Source: Candidatus Nanopelagicales bacterium (GTDB taxonomy: Bacteria; Actinomycetota; Actinomycetes; S36-B12). From it: DNA of 64,000 nt. The notes beneath the pieces were generated by a model. The model saw only the letters and a program-made list of their open reading frames with translations, made no database searches and was not told the origin of the DNA. The stretch is taken from NCBI GenBank assembly GCA_018402075.1, contig JAGYJP010000005.1:51858-115857 (forward strand), read 5' to 3'. The translations under genes were made by a program, and so were the position numbers. Of the stretch, positions 26,294 through 35,296 are shown one piece after another (position 1 is the stretch's first letter; every line of letters begins with the position of its first letter).

Positions 26294-28437
26294 TTGATCG
26301 CGCAGTTTTGACGGAGGTCATAAAGCGTTATGTTTCCAAATGATTCGGATGCAAGCTCATCAATGAGCGGAAGAGGATCAGACTGAGATTCCATCCACAC
26401 AAAATCAACTCCCACTTGACAGAGGGTCCTTAATGTCGACTGATCTAGTCCAGCTGTCAGGCTTCGTGAGATGAGCGAGCGACGTTCTATCTCTGCCCTT
26501 TGGTCTGCTGCGCCGAGCCCATATTGGTAACGCTCACCGGCTAAATACATTTGATTACCGGTAAAAGCCGGGATGAAGGACGTATCCGGGCGATTGGTGG
26601 CAACAATGTCCTCGACCTGCGAATTGTTAACTAACCAATCAGCCGCATTGAAACCAGCCTCGATTCCACGTGAATCAACAGAGCCTGAGGGTGTTTGGCT
26701 TTCATCTGCAGCAGACGGGTCACCAGGTTGAACTATCCCAATCCCAGTGGTTAGGGGACGTGACTCCGTCCATAACACGGATGGTCGGGTCAGTATCGAT
26801 GTCAATACCAGTGCGCTGGTACTAACGGCAAAAATCGGCAAGGCAATTGAACGAAGAAAATGCCGTCCTGTCTTTGGCGATTTTCGCAGAAGCAGGAATG
26901 CAAGAAGTGGTATCACTAACCACACTAAGGCTACGGACAGCCAGTAAAGGACGCCTGGCCACTGGAAAAAATCGAGGGGGATCGATTCGAAAACCCAATT
27001 TTGGCTCAGTATGAGTGAAACCAGGGAAGCAATTCCAGCAGTTAGAAGAGTGATCAATACGGCTTTGTTTTTACCGACTGTGTTGACGAGCAAAACTTGC
27101 GCTTGACCTATTCCGTACGCCGAGATCACGGCGACAGGTGCCGACGCTGCAAGTAAGAACCACAGTTCGTTGATTCCTTCCCGCAATGAGAGGAGTGTGA
27201 GTGCTCCGGTGAGAAACGCGCCTAAGGAATATACGAGCTCGGGCGACTTTCTCCCCGCCGAAGTGGTGAACAACCACGTGGTTCCCGCTAGGCGAGCAAG
27301 CACTGCCAACACCAGTGCAATGGTGCCGAGCAATGGACCCCACTTGCCCGAAACAGGATCAAGGCCTTGCCACGTTGAAGCCCGTACGGAGATGACCTCG
27401 GAGAGGTTTTCCTGAACTCCAACCCCAAACAGAACCCAGAAATACGCAATCCCGACACCAAGGGCGGCAGCCAGTCCCAGTGATGCGGCTCTCTTCCAGT
27501 AGTTTTGGCGAGACAGCAATGAGGCGACCACCACGAGTCCTATTCCACCGATGGCAACAACGGCGTGACTGGCTTTTCCACCGGTCGTACCTAGGGCTAG
27601 TAGACAGATGGCAAATCCAATAAAAAAAAGTGCCGTTCTCGATTGAGTTCTCAAGCCATGCAGAAACAGAAAGACGAGTCCCAGAAGCCAAACGGTGGTC
27701 ATTGATTGTGAAGGCGAGTCAAAATTGAGAATTACACCGTAGAGAGCGCCGGTGTAGCCGCCAACAACGATCAGGAGGACAGCAAGGGATGGCACCCACC
27801 AGGGGCTCACTTCGCTATTAATTCGAATTGATGCCGCCCACGAGGCAGCAATAAAGACTATTCCCAGTAGTGCGACAAGGGGGAGGAATCGCGTTAGGGC
27901 AACGAAAGAATTTAGGTCAGCTACTTGAGTGAGTTCGCCAGCCCACCCATAAGTGAACCAGTGGTAACGAAGATTCCCACCCGACATCAAAATACTGTGA
28001 TCTGGCCCAAATTGGCTGATCCCCCGTGAGAGTGCTTCAAGGAAGTACATGTCCACGGAAGATCCAGCGCGAATGGAACTCAGTGGTACGCGAACCCAAT
28101 TGATCACAAGTAATGACAACCCTGCGGCAAGTCCGATAATTACTGCGAGGGATTCACTTCTTTGTGTCTGCAGTTTACGAAATTGGTCGCGCACTGCGGA
28201 CCCTCTGAGTGTGCAGACAAAGGCAATGAAGACGCTTGGAATAGCCCAAGCTATCGACTGCAATGCTGTTGCGTTGAGAAGGACAGAAGACAGCATTGAG
28301 ATCAGAGTGCCGATTGCTAGGCCAAGCCCAACGATTGCGTATTTACTTCGAATATTTATTTGGGGTATCAACAGAAGTATGAGAGCTCCTGTGGCAATTT
28401 GGACCAAAATCACCACGGAAGCTAGGAGAATAGACAC
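26287..28437 (-). CDS. Large polytopic GT-C-like membrane protein (paralogue of 18731-20923)
   Basis: A protein of 716 residues with about thirteen membrane segments and a soluble tail of about 120 residues (from GIEAGFNAADWLV) that ends ITLYDLRQNCAINY. Its DMYFLEALSRGISQFGP, RYHWFTYGW and GGKASHAVV motifs are shared with the protein at 18731-20923, identifying a two-member family in this island. GTG start, 8 bases after the ABC exporter, so it is the third gene of an rfbG-ABC-membrane protein operon. Glycosyltransferase or ligase function is inferred. Confidence 0.65.
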   Translation of the reverse strand: MSILLASVVILVQIATGALILLLIPQINIRSKYAIVGLGLAIGTLISMLSSVLLNATALQSIAWAIPSVFIAFVCTLRGSAVRDQFRKLQTQRSESLAVIIGLAAGLSLLVINWVRVPLSSIRAGSSVDMYFLEALSRGISQFGPDHSILMSGGNLRYHWFTYGWAGELTQVADLNSFVALTRFLPLVALLGIVFIAASWAASIRINSEVSPWWVPSLAVLLIVVGGYTGALYGVILNFDSPSQSMTTVWLLGLVFLFLHGLRTQSRTALFFIGFAICLLALGTTGGKASHAVVAIGGIGLVVVASLLSRQNYWKRAASLGLAAALGVGIAYFWVLFGVGVQENLSEVISVRASTWQGLDPVSGKWGPLLGTIALVLAVLARLAGTTWLFTTSAGRKSPELVYSLGAFLTGALTLLSLREGINELWFLLAASAPVAVISAYGIGQAQVLLVNTVGKNKAVLITLLTAGIASLVSLILSQNWVFESIPLDFFQWPGVLYWLSVALVWLVIPLLAFLLLRKSPKTGRHFLRSIALPIFAVSTSALVLTSILTRPSVLWTESRPLTTGIGIVQPGDPSAADESQTPSGSVDSRGIEAGFNAADWLVNNSQVEDIVATNRPDTSFIPAFTGNQMYLAGERYQYGLGAADQRAEIERRSLISRSLTAGLDQSTLRTLCQVGVDFVWMESQSDPLPLIDELASESFGNITLYDLRQNCAINY

Positions 28438-28445
28438 ACTCAGCC

Positions 28446-30365
28446 TTACAGTCCCAGAAGGTGTGCTTGACGTTCAAAGTCAGGAGTGCTGGCGCGTACT
28501 TCTTCAAAGGATCCCCGCGCTTCGATAACACCGTGACGCATAAATATGACCTCGTCGGCGAAACGAATCGTGGCGAGTCGGTGGGCAATAGTGATTGTGG
28601 TGACCTCACCTTCGAGTTCACGAAGTGTCTCGGTGACTGCCTGCTCGGTCTCGGCGTCGAGAGCGCTTGTGGCTTCGTCGAGCACAAGTAAGCGTGGCCG
28701 CGTGTACAAGGCACGTGCAATCCCTAGTCGTTGGCGTTGCCCACCGCTGAGTCGAACTCCACGTTCACCGATGACGGTGTGGAGGCCCTCACGTGTATCT
28801 CGAAGGAATTCAGCAAGATGGGCACGTTCTAGGGCCTCCCAGACGAGGTCGTCGTCGATTGCCAGGTCAGGCAGACCCAAAGCAACATTTTCACGAACGG
28901 TTCCCTCGGTTAGGCCAACACTTTGGGGAATGTACGCGATCGCTCCAGGCCACCGAACAACCGCCTCGCGTGGTGGGACCCCGCTGATCAGCACTTCACC
29001 GGCGTCAGGTTCCAAAACACCCAACACAAGGTCAGCGAGTGTTGATTTCCCGGCACCAGTACTCCCCACCAACGCCAGTGATCGACCTGGCCTCACTCTG
29101 GCGGAAGCACCCACCACAGCAGGTCGTTCAGCGTCGGGGTAAATCAGACTCACGTCAGTGACAACAACCTCGGCATTAAAGTCACCGTGGCCTGCGGCAA
29201 TTCTTTGGCGGATCGCCCGAGCTTGTGAATCGCTCATTCGGTTACTTGTTTCCCCTTGTCCATCTTTGAGGCCAAACCAAAACGCCAATTCAAAAGTCTT
29301 GCGAGCGGCAGCGGCTGAGGATCGGATCGATATCCCGGCCCCTTGAAGTCGCAGAAGTGCAGGAATGATTCGGAACCCGGCAGCGAGGAACAAACCAACT
29401 ATTGCAGCGGCTGCGGCAAGGTCCTTGGTAAGAAACTGCACAATTGCCAACACGAATGCACCGACAACCAGAGCAGACTCTAGGACGTATTTTGGGGTCT
29501 CAGCAAGGAAGGCATTTGTTGCACCGGCTCGAGCAGATTCACGTGCTAGCCGATCGAATCGATCAATGTAGAAATCGCGCCGGTTTAGAACAGTAGTTTC
29601 CCGGTAGGTGGTGAGTGCTTCTGACACTGTGGTGATAGTAGACATTCCACGATTAGCTTGGATCGAAGCATTGCGCGAGGACGCGCGACCCAGCCAGATT
29701 TGCAGGAAGTAGACGATTACTGCAAAGAACCCAGCAGCGCTGAGGGTGAGTAACGGGTCGACAATGAAAAGACCGATACCAATAATCACAAACAGGAAAA
29801 CCTCAGTGGCAATAATGAGTGTTGACCCCAATAGGGTCGTGATTGCTGCTGAAACACCACCGGTGAGTGCATAAAGGACTTCTGATGTACTCCACCGCTG
29901 GACCTCAAGGAGTGGTCGACTCAGAATTTTGCGGGCCAGTCGGGCTGAAACATCTGCTTGACGGTTAGCAAGGAATCGAAACATACGTCGGGTGATCAAT
30001 GCCGAAAGCAAAGTTTTGGTCAACAAAAGTACAACTGCGGCCGCGGCCAGCAGGCCAATGAGTTGTGAGGCGGTCAAACTTTCCAATCCGAATCTTTGTT
30101 TCCAGTTGAGCAGTGAATTGGGCAGTGCGTTGGGGTCAATTCCGGAAATAGCCACGGCCCCAATTGCCCCGATCAAAATAATTCCTGCGAGGTCAAGAAT
30201 GCTGAGCAGCATCTGGGCGAGCGTGGCTAATCCGAATAGGCGGCGGTCCCGTTTCGTGAGTAGCGCAAGTGAAGCGCGCACTGATTCGAGCAATGTTCGA
30301 TCCCGGGGGCTTTCACTCACTTTTGTACCCGTGACCGGATCCAACTCCACGTTGTCGTCGCTCAT
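28446..30365 (-). CDS. ABC exporter (fused membrane and ATPase domains), lipid-oligosaccharide flippase-like
   Basis: A 639-residue type-IV (MsbA/PglK-like) half transporter. An N-terminal domain of about six helices (48-340) is followed by an ATPase domain with Walker A GSTGAGKST at 434-442, signature LSGGQ at 539-543, and Walker B ending DEATSALD at 563-570; H-loop IAHRLATIR. It acts as a homodimer at the cytoplasmic membrane. Its coupling to rfbG (ATGA) and to a GT-C-like gene suggests it flips a lipid-linked sugar or oligosaccharide, as PglK does; drug or peptide export is the alternative. Confidence 0.8.
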   Translation of the reverse strand: MSDDNVELDPVTGTKVSESPRDRTLLESVRASLALLTKRDRRLFGLATLAQMLLSILDLAGIILIGAIGAVAISGIDPNALPNSLLNWKQRFGLESLTASQLIGLLAAAAVVLLLTKTLLSALITRRMFRFLANRQADVSARLARKILSRPLLEVQRWSTSEVLYALTGGVSAAITTLLGSTLIIATEVFLFVIIGIGLFIVDPLLTLSAAGFFAVIVYFLQIWLGRASSRNASIQANRGMSTITTVSEALTTYRETTVLNRRDFYIDRFDRLARESARAGATNAFLAETPKYVLESALVVGAFVLAIVQFLTKDLAAAAAIVGLFLAAGFRIIPALLRLQGAGISIRSSAAAARKTFELAFWFGLKDGQGETSNRMSDSQARAIRQRIAAGHGDFNAEVVVTDVSLIYPDAERPAVVGASARVRPGRSLALVGSTGAGKSTLADLVLGVLEPDAGEVLISGVPPREAVVRWPGAIAYIPQSVGLTEGTVRENVALGLPDLAIDDDLVWEALERAHLAEFLRDTREGLHTVIGERGVRLSGGQRQRLGIARALYTRPRLLVLDEATSALDAETEQAVTETLRELEGEVTTITIAHRLATIRFADEVIFMRHGVIEARGSFEEVRASTPDFERQAHLLGL

Positions 30366-31396
30366 TGATTCACCAACGACACATATTGATCAATTTGTGA
30401 GGTTGTGGCGGCGCGTGGATCCATCCCTGAATTTACATTCTTAGTCCAATTAACGGTCCACTCAACAGCTTGGCTGAAGTCCAAACGGTCTGACCAAGCC
30501 AATTTTTGGCGAGCCGCGGTGGCATCGAGTGCGAGTAGTTCGGCTTCATGTGGGTGCGCTTGCGCAGGTACCGACCATGATGCCGGCGATCCCCACGTGT
30601 GTGCCGCTAGGTCAGCGACTTCACCGACTGTCCGGAAATTTGCCGGCCCGGGGCCAAAATTCCAGGTTGGCTGCTCGAGAGCAGTGGGGTTGCGAGCCAG
30701 TAATTCCTGCATGAGTAGTTGATATCCGGTGAGACAATCCAAAACATGTTGCCACGGTCTGACCGCCCCGGGGTAGCGCAAAGACACGTCAGAACCCTCG
30801 GAAAAGCCCCGCATGAGGTCGGGCATGAGACGGTCCCGGCACACGTCACCCCCACCGATTACATTGCCAGCACGAGCGATCGCCACTGGCGGGCCCGGAA
30901 AACTCAGCATCCATGACTGAGCCAGAATGTCGGCCATTGCTTTTGATGCGCTGTAGGGGTCGTGGCCCCCTAGTGGATCAGACTCGGTGTACCCCTGGAT
31001 TTGATTTACGTTCCGATACACCTTGTCGGTCGTGACAATCACTGAGGCTTTAATCGAAGGAACAGTGGAAATGGCCTCTATGACGTTGTAGGTGCCCATC
31101 ACGTTGGTCTCTATGGTGGTCCGAGGATCTAGGTAGGACTCACGAACCAGAGGTTGCGCAGCCAGGTGAAAAAGGGCGTCAGGTGAAGTGGTCTCAAGGG
31201 CCGCGCGAACAGTGTCAGCGGATCGGATATCCCCGCGAATGTCGTACTGGATCAGTTCGCCTACGGCACCGACTTCAAAGAGGGATCCCGGTTCAGGATC
31301 CAGGGAAAGCCCAGAAACCTGATGACCCTGTTGGGTCAGCATCAAGGTCAGCCAAGCACCTTTGAAACCGGTGTGCCCGGTGATCAGGTAATGCAT
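30362..31396 (-). CDS. rfbG: CDP-glucose 4,6-dehydratase
   Basis: A 344-residue extended SDR with GHTGFKGAWL (NAD site 7-13), LAAQPLVRESY, TTDK at 122-125 and catalytic Y148-x3-K152. The FKGAWL form of the glycine motif and VRPWQHVLDCLTGY are diagnostic of CDP-glucose 4,6-dehydratase. It makes CDP-4-keto-6-deoxy-glucose, the substrate of RfbH encoded just upstream on the same strand. The ATG start has no ribosome site, but TAGTAT ends 7 bases before it. It heads an operon with the ABC exporter and the membrane protein. Confidence 0.9.
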   Translation of the reverse strand: MHYLITGHTGFKGAWLTLMLTQQGHQVSGLSLDPEPGSLFEVGAVGELIQYDIRGDIRSADTVRAALETTSPDALFHLAAQPLVRESYLDPRTTIETNVMGTYNVIEAISTVPSIKASVIVTTDKVYRNVNQIQGYTESDPLGGHDPYSASKAMADILAQSWMLSFPGPPVAIARAGNVIGGGDVCRDRLMPDLMRGFSEGSDVSLRYPGAVRPWQHVLDCLTGYQLLMQELLARNPTALEQPTWNFGPGPANFRTVGEVADLAAHTWGSPASWSVPAQAHPHEAELLALDATAARQKLAWSDRLDFSQAVEWTVNWTKNVNSGMDPRAATTSQIDQYVSLVNQ

Positions 31397-31403
31397 GCCC
31401 TCA

Positions 31404-31409
31404 ATACTA
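31404..31409 (-). promoter_or_regulatory. -10 box, leaderless start of rfbG
   Basis: TAGTAT on the minus strand, 7 bases before the rfbG ATG at 31396. It lies in the 21-base gap after rfbH, so rfbG has its own promoter as well as possible read-through. Confidence 0.5.
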
Positions 31410-31417
31410 GGGCCAGA

Positions 31418-32731
31418 CTAGGGCTTGACCTTGGGATCGTTGACGAACTCGGTGATGCTGTGAGCAATGTAGTCCAGCATGGGTTCGGTCAACCCCGGGT
31501 AAACCCCCACCCAAAAGGTGCGGCGCATAACAATGTCGGTGTTGGTCAAATCGCCAACTACTCGTGCTTCGACGTTTTTATAGGCGGGTTGCCGCAGGAT
31601 ATTTCCGGCAAACATCAGCCTCGTTCCAATTTTTCGAGCGTCAAGGAATCGCATGAGTTCCTCACGATCCACGTCAAGTTCGGGATCCAATGTGAGGGGG
31701 AATCCAAACCACGAAGGCTCAGAGTGCTCTGTTGCTTGCGGCATGATCAACCCGGAAACACCGGAGAGTTTTGCATACAAGAAATCGAAGTTCTTTTTAC
31801 GAGCAGCAACGAAGCCATCAAGTTTCGCCAGTTGTGAGAGGCCCAATGCCGCTTGCATGTCGGTAGCTTTGAGGTTGTAGCCAATGTGACTGTAAATGTA
31901 TTTGTGGTCGTAGCCTTCCGGCAATTCACCCAACTGCCATTCAAATCGTTTCAAGCAGGTGTTGTCGCACCCTGTTTCGCAGTAGCAATCCCGGCCCCAG
32001 TCGCGGAAGGACTCGATTTGCCTTGCTACCAAAGGTGACTTAAAGAAAACAGCACCACCTTCACCGGTCGTAATGTGGTGAGCGGGATAGAAACTGGCAG
32101 TCGCGGTGTCACCAAAACTTCCGGTGCGCTTTCCGCGGTACTCTGAACCCAATGCGTCACATGAGTCTTCAATCAACCACATGCCGTGTTCCTTGCAAAG
32201 TTCCTGCACAGTATCCAGATCGAATGGATTACCCAAAGCGTGCGCCATCATGATCGCGCGAGTCTTGGGACCAACCGCTTCACGCAATCGATCAGCCATA
32301 GCGTCGTAGGTCCCTAAATTGACATCGACCATGACTGGCTTCAAACCGTTTTGAATGATCGGATTAATTGTCGTGGGGAAACCCATTGCGACGGTGAGAA
32401 CCTCATCGCCTGGCTTCAAAGCCTTTTTACCCAACTTCGGACTCGTCAGAGCACTCAACGCCACCAAGTTCGCACTCGACCCACTGTTGACCATCAAAGC
32501 CCCACGCGATCCGACGTATTTAGCTAACTCCCGCTGGAACTGCTCATGAAAGCGACCCGCAGTCAGCCAGCCATCCAAGCTCGAATCAACGAGTGCAACC
32601 AGATCCCCTGGTGTCAAAACTTTCCCAGATACCGGAACAACGCCTTCCCCAGGAATAAACTCCTCGCGCTTAAGAAATGACAGAGAGTAATCAGCGACGA
32701 GATCGAGGATCTGCTGTCTCAATGTTTCCAT
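31418..32731 (-). CDS. rfbH: CDP-4-keto-6-deoxy-glucose 3-dehydrase (E1)
   Basis: A 437-residue DegT-fold PMP enzyme. Where aminotransferases have the PLP lysine it has histidine (H218 in [13 protein letters not shown]), the mark of a 3-dehydrase. Cysteines C191, C249, C251 and C259 fit the C-x57-C-x1-C-x7-C pattern of the [2Fe-2S] cluster of the Yersinia E1 enzyme exactly. It removes the C3 hydroxyl, committing the pathway to 3,6-dideoxyhexoses. ATG at 32731 is chosen because sequence upstream of it is repeat and IS sequence. The IS insertion 60 bases upstream probably separates it from its original promoter. Confidence 0.9.
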   Translation of the reverse strand: METLRQQILDLVADYSLSFLKREEFIPGEGVVPVSGKVLTPGDLVALVDSSLDGWLTAGRFHEQFQRELAKYVGSRGALMVNSGSSANLVALSALTSPKLGKKALKPGDEVLTVAMGFPTTINPIIQNGLKPVMVDVNLGTYDAMADRLREAVGPKTRAIMMAHALGNPFDLDTVQELCKEHGMWLIEDSCDALGSEYRGKRTGSFGDTATASFYPAHHITTGEGGAVFFKSPLVARQIESFRDWGRDCYCETGCDNTCLKRFEWQLGELPEGYDHKYIYSHIGYNLKATDMQAALGLSQLAKLDGFVAARKKNFDFLYAKLSGVSGLIMPQATEHSEPSWFGFPLTLDPELDVDREELMRFLDARKIGTRLMFAGNILRQPAYKNVEARVVGDLTNTDIVMRRTFWVGVYPGLTEPMLDYIAHSITEFVNDPKVKP

Positions 32732-32752
32732 ACTTTTCACCGTGAAAGCATA

Positions 32753-32784
32753 GCCACATAACCACATAGCCACATAACGACATA
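32753..32784. repeat. Four tandem 8-bp units beside the IS insertion site
   Basis: The units GCCACATA, ACCACATA, GCCACATA and ACGACATA follow each other without spacers, directly upstream of rfbH and ending at the first base of the left target duplication. The period is 8, so unit-number change would not keep a reading frame; it lies outside coding sequence. It may alter spacing between rfbH and any upstream promoter. Confidence 0.6.
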
Positions 32785-32791
32785 ACCAGAG
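32784..32791. repeat. Left target-site duplication of the IS
   Basis: AACCAGAG immediately before the left terminal repeat; an exact copy lies at 34181-34188 just after the right terminal repeat. Eight bases is the usual IS256-family duplication length. Confidence 0.9.
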
Positions 32792-34180
32792 GGGACTGTG
32801 CTGAAAACGGTGTTTCGGGCTTGATCGCCAGCGGTGCTGGCGGGAAGGTTCGATGATGACGATAACAATTGGGGATGTGACCCCGAAAAAACCACCGAAG
32901 CCGCAGAGTGCGGAGATGGATGCCGCCACCGAACTTGTTCGGATGGCAAAAGAACAGGGCCTGGCGTTGACCGGCCCTGATGGACTGCTCAAGCAACTCA
33001 CCAAAACGGTGATTGAAACAGCTCTGAATGAGGAAATGACTGAACATTTGGGTTATGAAAAACATGATCCTGCGGGGCGAGAGTCCGGGAACATTCGCAA
33101 TGGAACCCGTGGGAAAACGGTTCTGACAGATTCGGTGGGGGCTATCGATATTGAGGTTCCCAGGGATCGGGCGGGCACGTTCGAGCCGCAGATCGTGAAG
33201 AAGCGACAGCGACGCTTGGGTGAGGTCGATGAGATAGTTCTCTCGCTCTACGCCAAAGGTTTGACTACGGGTGAGATCAGTGCGCATTTCGCAGAAATTT
33301 ATGGCGCATCTGTCTCCAAGGAAACCATCTCTCGGATCACTGACAGAGTGATTGAGGAAATGAATGACTGGTCAGCTCGCCCGTTGGATGAGATTTACGC
33401 GGCCGTTTTCATTGACGCGATTGTGGTGAAAATCAGGGACGGTCAAGTGGCTAATAGGCCCATTTATGCAGCAATTGGAGTCACTCTCGCGGGTGAGAAA
33501 GACATTCTGGGGCTTTGGGCTGGGACCGGTGGTGAAGGCGCCAAGTTCTGGATGTCCGTGCTCACTGACATTCGCAACAGGGGAACCAGGGACGTGTTTA
33601 TCCTGGTCTGTGATGGACTTAAGGGCTTGCCCGAAGTAGTAGGCAACGTCTGGCCGCTCACGACGGTGCAAACCTGCATCATTCATTTGATCCGGGGATC
33701 TTTTCGGCTCGCGTCGAAGAAATACTGGGACGAACTTAAACGCGACCTGAAGCCCATTTATACCGCTCCCAGTCCCGATGCTGCACGGGATGCCTTCGAG
33801 TCGTTGAAAGAAAAATGGGGCGCCAGATACCCCGCGATCATCAGAGCGTGGGAGAACGCGTGGGAAGAATTCATTCCCTTCATCGGCGTAAACGCGCGAA
33901 ATCAGGAAAGTGATTTGCTCCACCAACGCGATCGAAAGTTTGAACGCCCGCTACCGTAGGGCCGTGAAAGCACGAGGGCATTTTCCGACTGAGGGTGCAG
34001 CACTGAAATGTCTGTATCTCGTAACAAGGTCTCTTGACCCGACAGGTAAGGGCCAAGTGAGATGGACAATGCGTTGGAAACCAGCTCTCAACGCATTCGC
34101 AATCACCTTCGCAGACCGATTCCCGGCCGCGGAGAACTACTAAATGAAAAAGCCCGAAACACCGTTAATGAGATAGTCCC
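32792..34180 (+). mobile_element. IS256-family insertion sequence, 1389 bp
   Basis: The ends are inverted repeats. The left starts GGGACT (32792-32797), then 8 unmatched bases, then 17 bases AACGGTGTTTCGGGCTT (32806-32822); the right end, read inward on the other strand, has the same GGGACT, 8 unmatched bases and the same 17 bases (34166-34150). Exact 8-bp duplications AACCAGAG flank it, so insertion was simple transposition and recent enough for both copies to be unaltered. It holds one transposase gene, on the strand opposite rfbH, interrupted by a frameshift. Confidence 0.95.
32853..34143 (+). pseudogene. IS256-family transposase with one-base frameshift
   Basis: Part one (32853 to about 33897) reads [27 protein letters not shown] and VPRDRAGTFEPQIVKK. 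It holds the first two catalytic acids D188 (FIDAIVV) and D254 (VCDGLKGLPE), and the E region. Part two, in the +1 frame from 33898, reads EIRKVICSTNAIESLNAR and RARGHFPTE-like to LNAFAITFADRF, the normal C-terminus. One extra base in GCGCG around 33897 separates them. IS256 transposases are normally a single frame, so the copy is probably inactive. Good ribosome site GGAAGG before ATG at 32853. Confidence 0.88.
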
Positions 34181-34188
34181 AACCAGAG
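34181..34188. repeat. Right target-site duplication of the IS
   Basis: AACCAGAG, identical to 32784-32791. Removing the IS and one copy restores a continuous spacer between rfbH and the FkbM gene. Confidence 0.9.
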
Positions 34189-34270
34189 TGTTCAAGTCAC
34201 GTGGGATTGAAGCAGGGGCTATGCTCTAGAGAAACGATGAGTCTTTGGTCACACAATCTAAGGAACTGGT

Positions 34271-35062
34271 TTGTTGAACGGGCTTGTGCAGTGGATAGCT
34301 CGTAGGTTCGGCTTTGTTGTGGTTCTTGAGAAGTTACCAAAGCAACTGACCCCAGCCATGGAAGGGTCAAAACTCGATTACCAATATTTAGATCACGTAA
34401 TGGATCTGATAAGCCGACTTACCACAATTTCACCGGAGATTTTTTTCGAGGTGGGGGCAAATTATGCACAGGACGCCGTTTACCTGGCCGAAAAGTGGGA
34501 TATTCCGGCACACAATGTCTATATTTTTGAGCCACACCCTGTTATTGCAACAGCCGTGGCTGGTCACTATCAATTTGAGGTGAACCAAAAAGCGGTGTCG
34601 AACCTGAATGGGTTGTTAACTTTCAATGCCGTCAACATTAATGAAACGTCAAATTCAGGTATCTCATCTCTCCTAAAACATCGTGTGAACGATCTCGAGA
34701 GTGTGAGCGAGGTCGTTGTTGAAGTCATCCGACTAGATGACTTCGTTAAAGTTCAAGGAATTTCCAAAATTGACTTTCTGAAAATTGATGTTGAAGGAAT
34801 GACTTTCGAAGTTCTTGATGGACTGGGCGAGTTCATTCACAAAGTGGCGTGCATTCAAATAGAGACTGAGGTTTTGCCAATTTGGGAGAATCAACACACT
34901 CAAACTGATGTGTATGAACTTCTCGAGTCAAAGGGATTCCAGTTGATTGAGCACATTACACAGATGGATGGAATACAAGGGGATTCTCTTTGGGCTCGCA
35001 GCGATGTAGTAACTCATAAAATTTATGACATGGTTCGAAGAAAATGGGTTGTTCAACCTTAG
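34271..35062 (+). CDS. FkbM family methyltransferase
   Basis: A 263-residue SAM-dependent methyltransferase of the FkbM group. EIFFEVGANYAQDAV is motif I, VYIFEPHP the acidic motif II, KAVSNLNGLLTF and FLKIDVEGMTFEVLDGL the family signature. It probably O-methylates a sugar of the surface glycan. The start is TTG at 34271, with AAGGA placed about 8 bases upstream. It lies just right of the IS, divergent from rfbH. Confidence 0.82.
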   Translation: MLNGLVQWIARRFGFVVVLEKLPKQLTPAMEGSKLDYQYLDHVMDLISRLTTISPEIFFEVGANYAQDAVYLAEKWDIPAHNVYIFEPHPVIATAVAGHYQFEVNQKAVSNLNGLLTFNAVNINETSNSGISSLLKHRVNDLESVSEVVVEVIRLDDFVKVQGISKIDFLKIDVEGMTFEVLDGLGEFIHKVACIQIETEVLPIWENQHTQTDVYELLESKGFQLIEHITQMDGIQGDSLWARSDVVTHKIYDMVRRKWVVQP

Positions 35063-35284
35063 GTGTATTTGTAATCGGCAGTAGCGCAGTGAAAGTTCGC
35101 ATTGAATCCGTTGAGTGGCCAAGGGGTGATGCACGCCGATCGGAAAAGTCAGCCTAGGCAATTTATTTGAAATTTTCATCGCATGGGTTTCTTGTTCCGG
35201 CCGCCTTTGAGAAGAACGCTACTTCAGGATCAACGAAGCTAATTTTTGGTTGACTCCTTTTTTCAAGGACAGGACCACCTCCGC

Positions 35285-35290
35285 TAACAT
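35285..35290 (+). promoter_or_regulatory. Duplicated -10 box of the rfbF remnant
   Basis: TAACAT ends 6 bases before the ATG at 35297, exactly as TAACAT does before the intact rfbF at 37109. The shared CGCTAACAT shows that the promoter was copied along with the gene start. Confidence 0.55.
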
Positions 35291-35296
35291 CCACGC

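Noticed and set aside
32732..33004. N-terminal extension of RfbH by about 90 residues
   Set aside because: The extension translates the 8-bp repeat and the IS end antisense; the family begins at the ATG at 32731.
33910..34143. Separate small gene encoding a transposase C-terminus
   Set aside because: It is the frameshifted continuation of the IS256 transposase, not an independent gene.
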